A DNA stretch of 6,861 nucleotides, taken from the NCBI GenBank assembly GCA_034433775.1, contig DAOUAI010000130.1:1-6861 (forward strand). Direction: 5' to 3'. Below the pieces are notes generated by a model, which worked only from the letters and a program-made list of their open reading frames with translations, did not search any database and had not been told where the DNA came from. Position numbers and translations under genes: made by a program. This document shows, in pieces, positions 5,279-6,861 of the stretch; the first letter of the stretch is position 1, and every line of letters begins with the position of its first letter. This DNA comes from CALJTV01 sp034433775. Lineage in GTDB: Bacteria > Chloroflexota > Dehalococcoidia > GIF9 > UBA5629.

Positions 5279-6861
5279 ATGGTTCAGCTGAGAAAAGTAG
5301 CGAATAAAGTAAGTCTGGTTGCCAGCCTGCTCATCGGGCTGGTTTTTCTCGCTTCAGGAAGTGGCAAACTGCTTGCTCCACATGAAACGCCCGCACAGAT
5401 CGTTGACTTTGTCAGTTCGGTAACCCCGCAGGTACTCCTCGCACCCTGGATGCTCGATTTTCTATATTACGTGTTTGTGCCCTACGTAATACCGAGCGCA
5501 GAACTTTTACTTAGCATCGCGTTGCTTCTGGGCTTTGTGCCCCGCCTCGCCGCTACACTATGTATCCCTCTGCTGGCTGCTTTTGCCTCAACGAACATCT
5601 GGGCAATACTGCAAGAACATTATGCTACCTGCGCCAGCTGTTTTGGCATCTGGGAAAACATCTTCGGTCACCTCACTCCGACACAGTCGCTCGCCATCGA
5701 CAGCATTCTTTTGCTTCTTGCCTTAACTGTCATCGCCTTGTGTCCGGTAAACTTCCTCTCCAGCCAGGCGAGATTTATGACCATTGTCTCCAAAATCAAA
5801 GCTAGTCTCACTACCTTAAGACTGGACATCAGCCAATACGGAATCAGGCAACTGAGCCGTAGATATGCAGAGGCACTGGGCAATAAGACCAAAAAGATAT
5901 GGAGGAACATTACCACTGACTGGCGGTGGGCGATAAGCACAATTGCTATATTTTTTATCATAGCCGGGACCACTTCTTACTTTGCAGCTTTAAACTTGAC
6001 CCCAAGAGTTTTAAGTGTCACTGTGGCAGAAGTGTCAGATACCACTGCACTCGTCAGCATAACTTTGAACAAACCGGAAACTGTCACCTTAATACTTTAC
6101 GACGAGCAAAACAACAAAATAGGAACCTGGTCAACTGCTTTTCCAGAGACTCAACATAGAATCTTCCTTGACGAACTTCTGCCAGCCACCGATTATCATT
6201 TTCAGGTATTGCTCAGAGATAAGCAACCTGATTCTATAATTTATAACTTCATCACTATGTCACCCAAAGAGCCGCTTTGTATCTCAAATATCGTCATCAC
6301 CGATGTCAGCGACTCCAACCTCACCATCACCTGGACAACCTGCAGACCGACCACTACCGAAATCGCCTACTGGTCAGCTAATTCCAACGAGCAAAAGTGG
6401 ATAGTAGACAACGAACTCACCTCCGAACATAAAGTCACCATTACTGACCTTTCCCCAGAAAGCACCTGCTATTTCAGAATACAAGCCACAGATGCCCATG
6501 GTCAAAAGACAACCACTGAAAAAGAGGGGGTATTCTCTCTAGCTATAGCACCTGAGCCAACAAAGCGCGCTCCGGACTTCACACTACAATCTTTAGATGG
6601 TGAGACTATATCTCTCCATAGCCTTTATGGTAAAACAGTGGTATTGAATTTTTGGAGCATGTGGTGCCCTGCATGCCGAAAAAAGCTACCTATAATCCAA
6701 GAGGTCGCCGATAAGCACTTGTCACAACTTGTAATTTTGAACATCCACCTGGGAGGGCGAGAAGATGCCATCAGAAACTACTTGGAAAGCGAGCATTTTG
6801 ATCTCATCGTTCTCCACGATAAAGACAGTGCTGTTAGCAACACATACAATGTTACCCAAAC
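5279..6861 (+). CDS. DoxX/MauE membrane domain fused to two FN3-like modules and a TlpA-like thioredoxin domain (runs off right edge)
   Basis: An open frame of 527 codons from the ATG at 5279, with no stop before the edge. Residues 1-157 form a DoxX/MauE-type redox membrane domain: helix 1 at 11-27 with FLASGSGKLL, helix 2 at about 65-86 with an E75LLLSIALLLG stretch, helix 3 at 90-111, a C118-A-S-C121-F-G motif, and helix 4 at 136-156. A strongly basic loop (163-210) is followed by helix 5 (216-236). Two beta-rich FN3-like modules follow (about 240-328 and 331-420); the second has ITWTT and LSPESTCYFRIQATD. Residues 430-527 are a TlpA/ResA/AhpC-TSA-type domain with APDFTL (431-436) and active site W462-CPAC-R467. 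By the positive-inside rule both CxxC pairs lie outside the membrane. DoxX/MauE proteins serve extracytoplasmic thiol-disulfide chemistry and TlpA-like domains exchange disulfides, so an internal electron relay is inferred. The cis-proline loop and C-terminus lie beyond the window. Direction (oxidase or reductase) and client are unknown. Confidence 0.88.
   Translation, partial: MVQLRKVANKVSLVASLLIGLVFLASGSGKLLAPHETPAQIVDFVSSVTPQVLLAPWMLDFLYYVFVPYVIPSAELLLSIALLLGFVPRLAATLCIPLLAAFASTNIWAILQEHYATCASCFGIWENIFGHLTPTQSLAIDSILLLLALTVIALCPVNFLSSQARFMTIVSKIKASLTTLRLDISQYGIRQLSRRYAEALGNKTKKIWRNITTDWRWAISTIAIFFIIAGTTSYFAALNLTPRVLSVTVAEVSDTTALVSITLNKPETVTLILYDEQNNKIGTWSTAFPETQHRIFLDELLPATDYHFQVLLRDKQPDSIIYNFITMSPKEPLCISNIVITDVSDSNLTITWTTCRPTTTEIAYWSANSNEQKWIVDNELTSEHKVTITDLSPESTCYFRIQATDAHGQKTTTEKEGVFSLAIAPEPTKRAPDFTLQSLDGETISLHSLYGKTVVLNFWSMWCPACRKKLPIIQEVADKHLSQLVILNIHLGGREDAIRNYLESEHFDLIVLHDKDSAVSNTYNVTQ

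Noticed and set aside
5535..6159. Plus-strand frames (63, 81 and 77 codons) and a 101-codon minus-strand frame in the DoxX-thioredoxin gene
   Set aside because: All lie in other frames of a continuous 527-codon reading frame with clear domains. The minus-strand one looks hydrophobic only because it mirrors helix-coding sequence.

Overview
The window looks like chromosomal DNA from an uncultured bacterium, and I favour a Chloroflexota lineage near Dehalococcoidia (inference, moderate confidence). The reasons are the alpha2-type single-chain glycyl-tRNA synthetase with a short four-cysteine insert, the Ig-like plus beta-propeller exported protein, a stand-alone DUF89 phosphatase, and base composition that looks close to balanced. 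There are no rRNAs, tRNAs, CRISPR arrays, insertion sequences or phage genes. Every stretch longer than about 145 bp is coding.

Layout. The left part is a minus-strand unit: glyS (1746 to 382), followed 64 bp later by the N-terminal part of a membrane sensor protein (317 to beyond position 1). Divergent from glyS is an exported Ig/beta-propeller protein (1884-3539), followed 42 bp later by a HAD-family hydrolase (3582-4283) with its own strong promoter. The HAD gene converges, with only 14 bp between stop codons, on a minus-strand DUF89/ARMT1-like metal-dependent phosphatase (5134 to 4298). Divergent from that gene, and running off the right edge, is the most interesting gene. It encodes one polypeptide joining a DoxX/MauE-type redox membrane domain, a fifth transmembrane helix, two fibronectin-III-like modules and a TlpA/ResA-like thioredoxin domain with a CPAC active site (5279 to beyond 6861).

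How the parts relate. The topology predicted for the last gene places both its membrane-domain CxxC pair and its thioredoxin CxxC on the outer face of the membrane. It therefore reads as a self-contained disulfide or thiol relay in one chain. The HAD and DUF89 proteins are both candidate small-molecule phosphatases of the metabolite-repair type, but nothing here proves that they cooperate.

Regulation. A sigma-70-like promoter with a 17- or 18-bp spacer can be read directly upstream of five of the six genes. Two promoters put the transcript start 0 to about 5 nt before the start codon, and a third puts it about 7 nt before a downstream Met. Those three genes also lack a Shine-Dalgarno, so they look leaderless or nearly so. 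By contrast, glyS and the sensor gene have good ribosome binding sites. The window thus appears to mix two modes of translation initiation.
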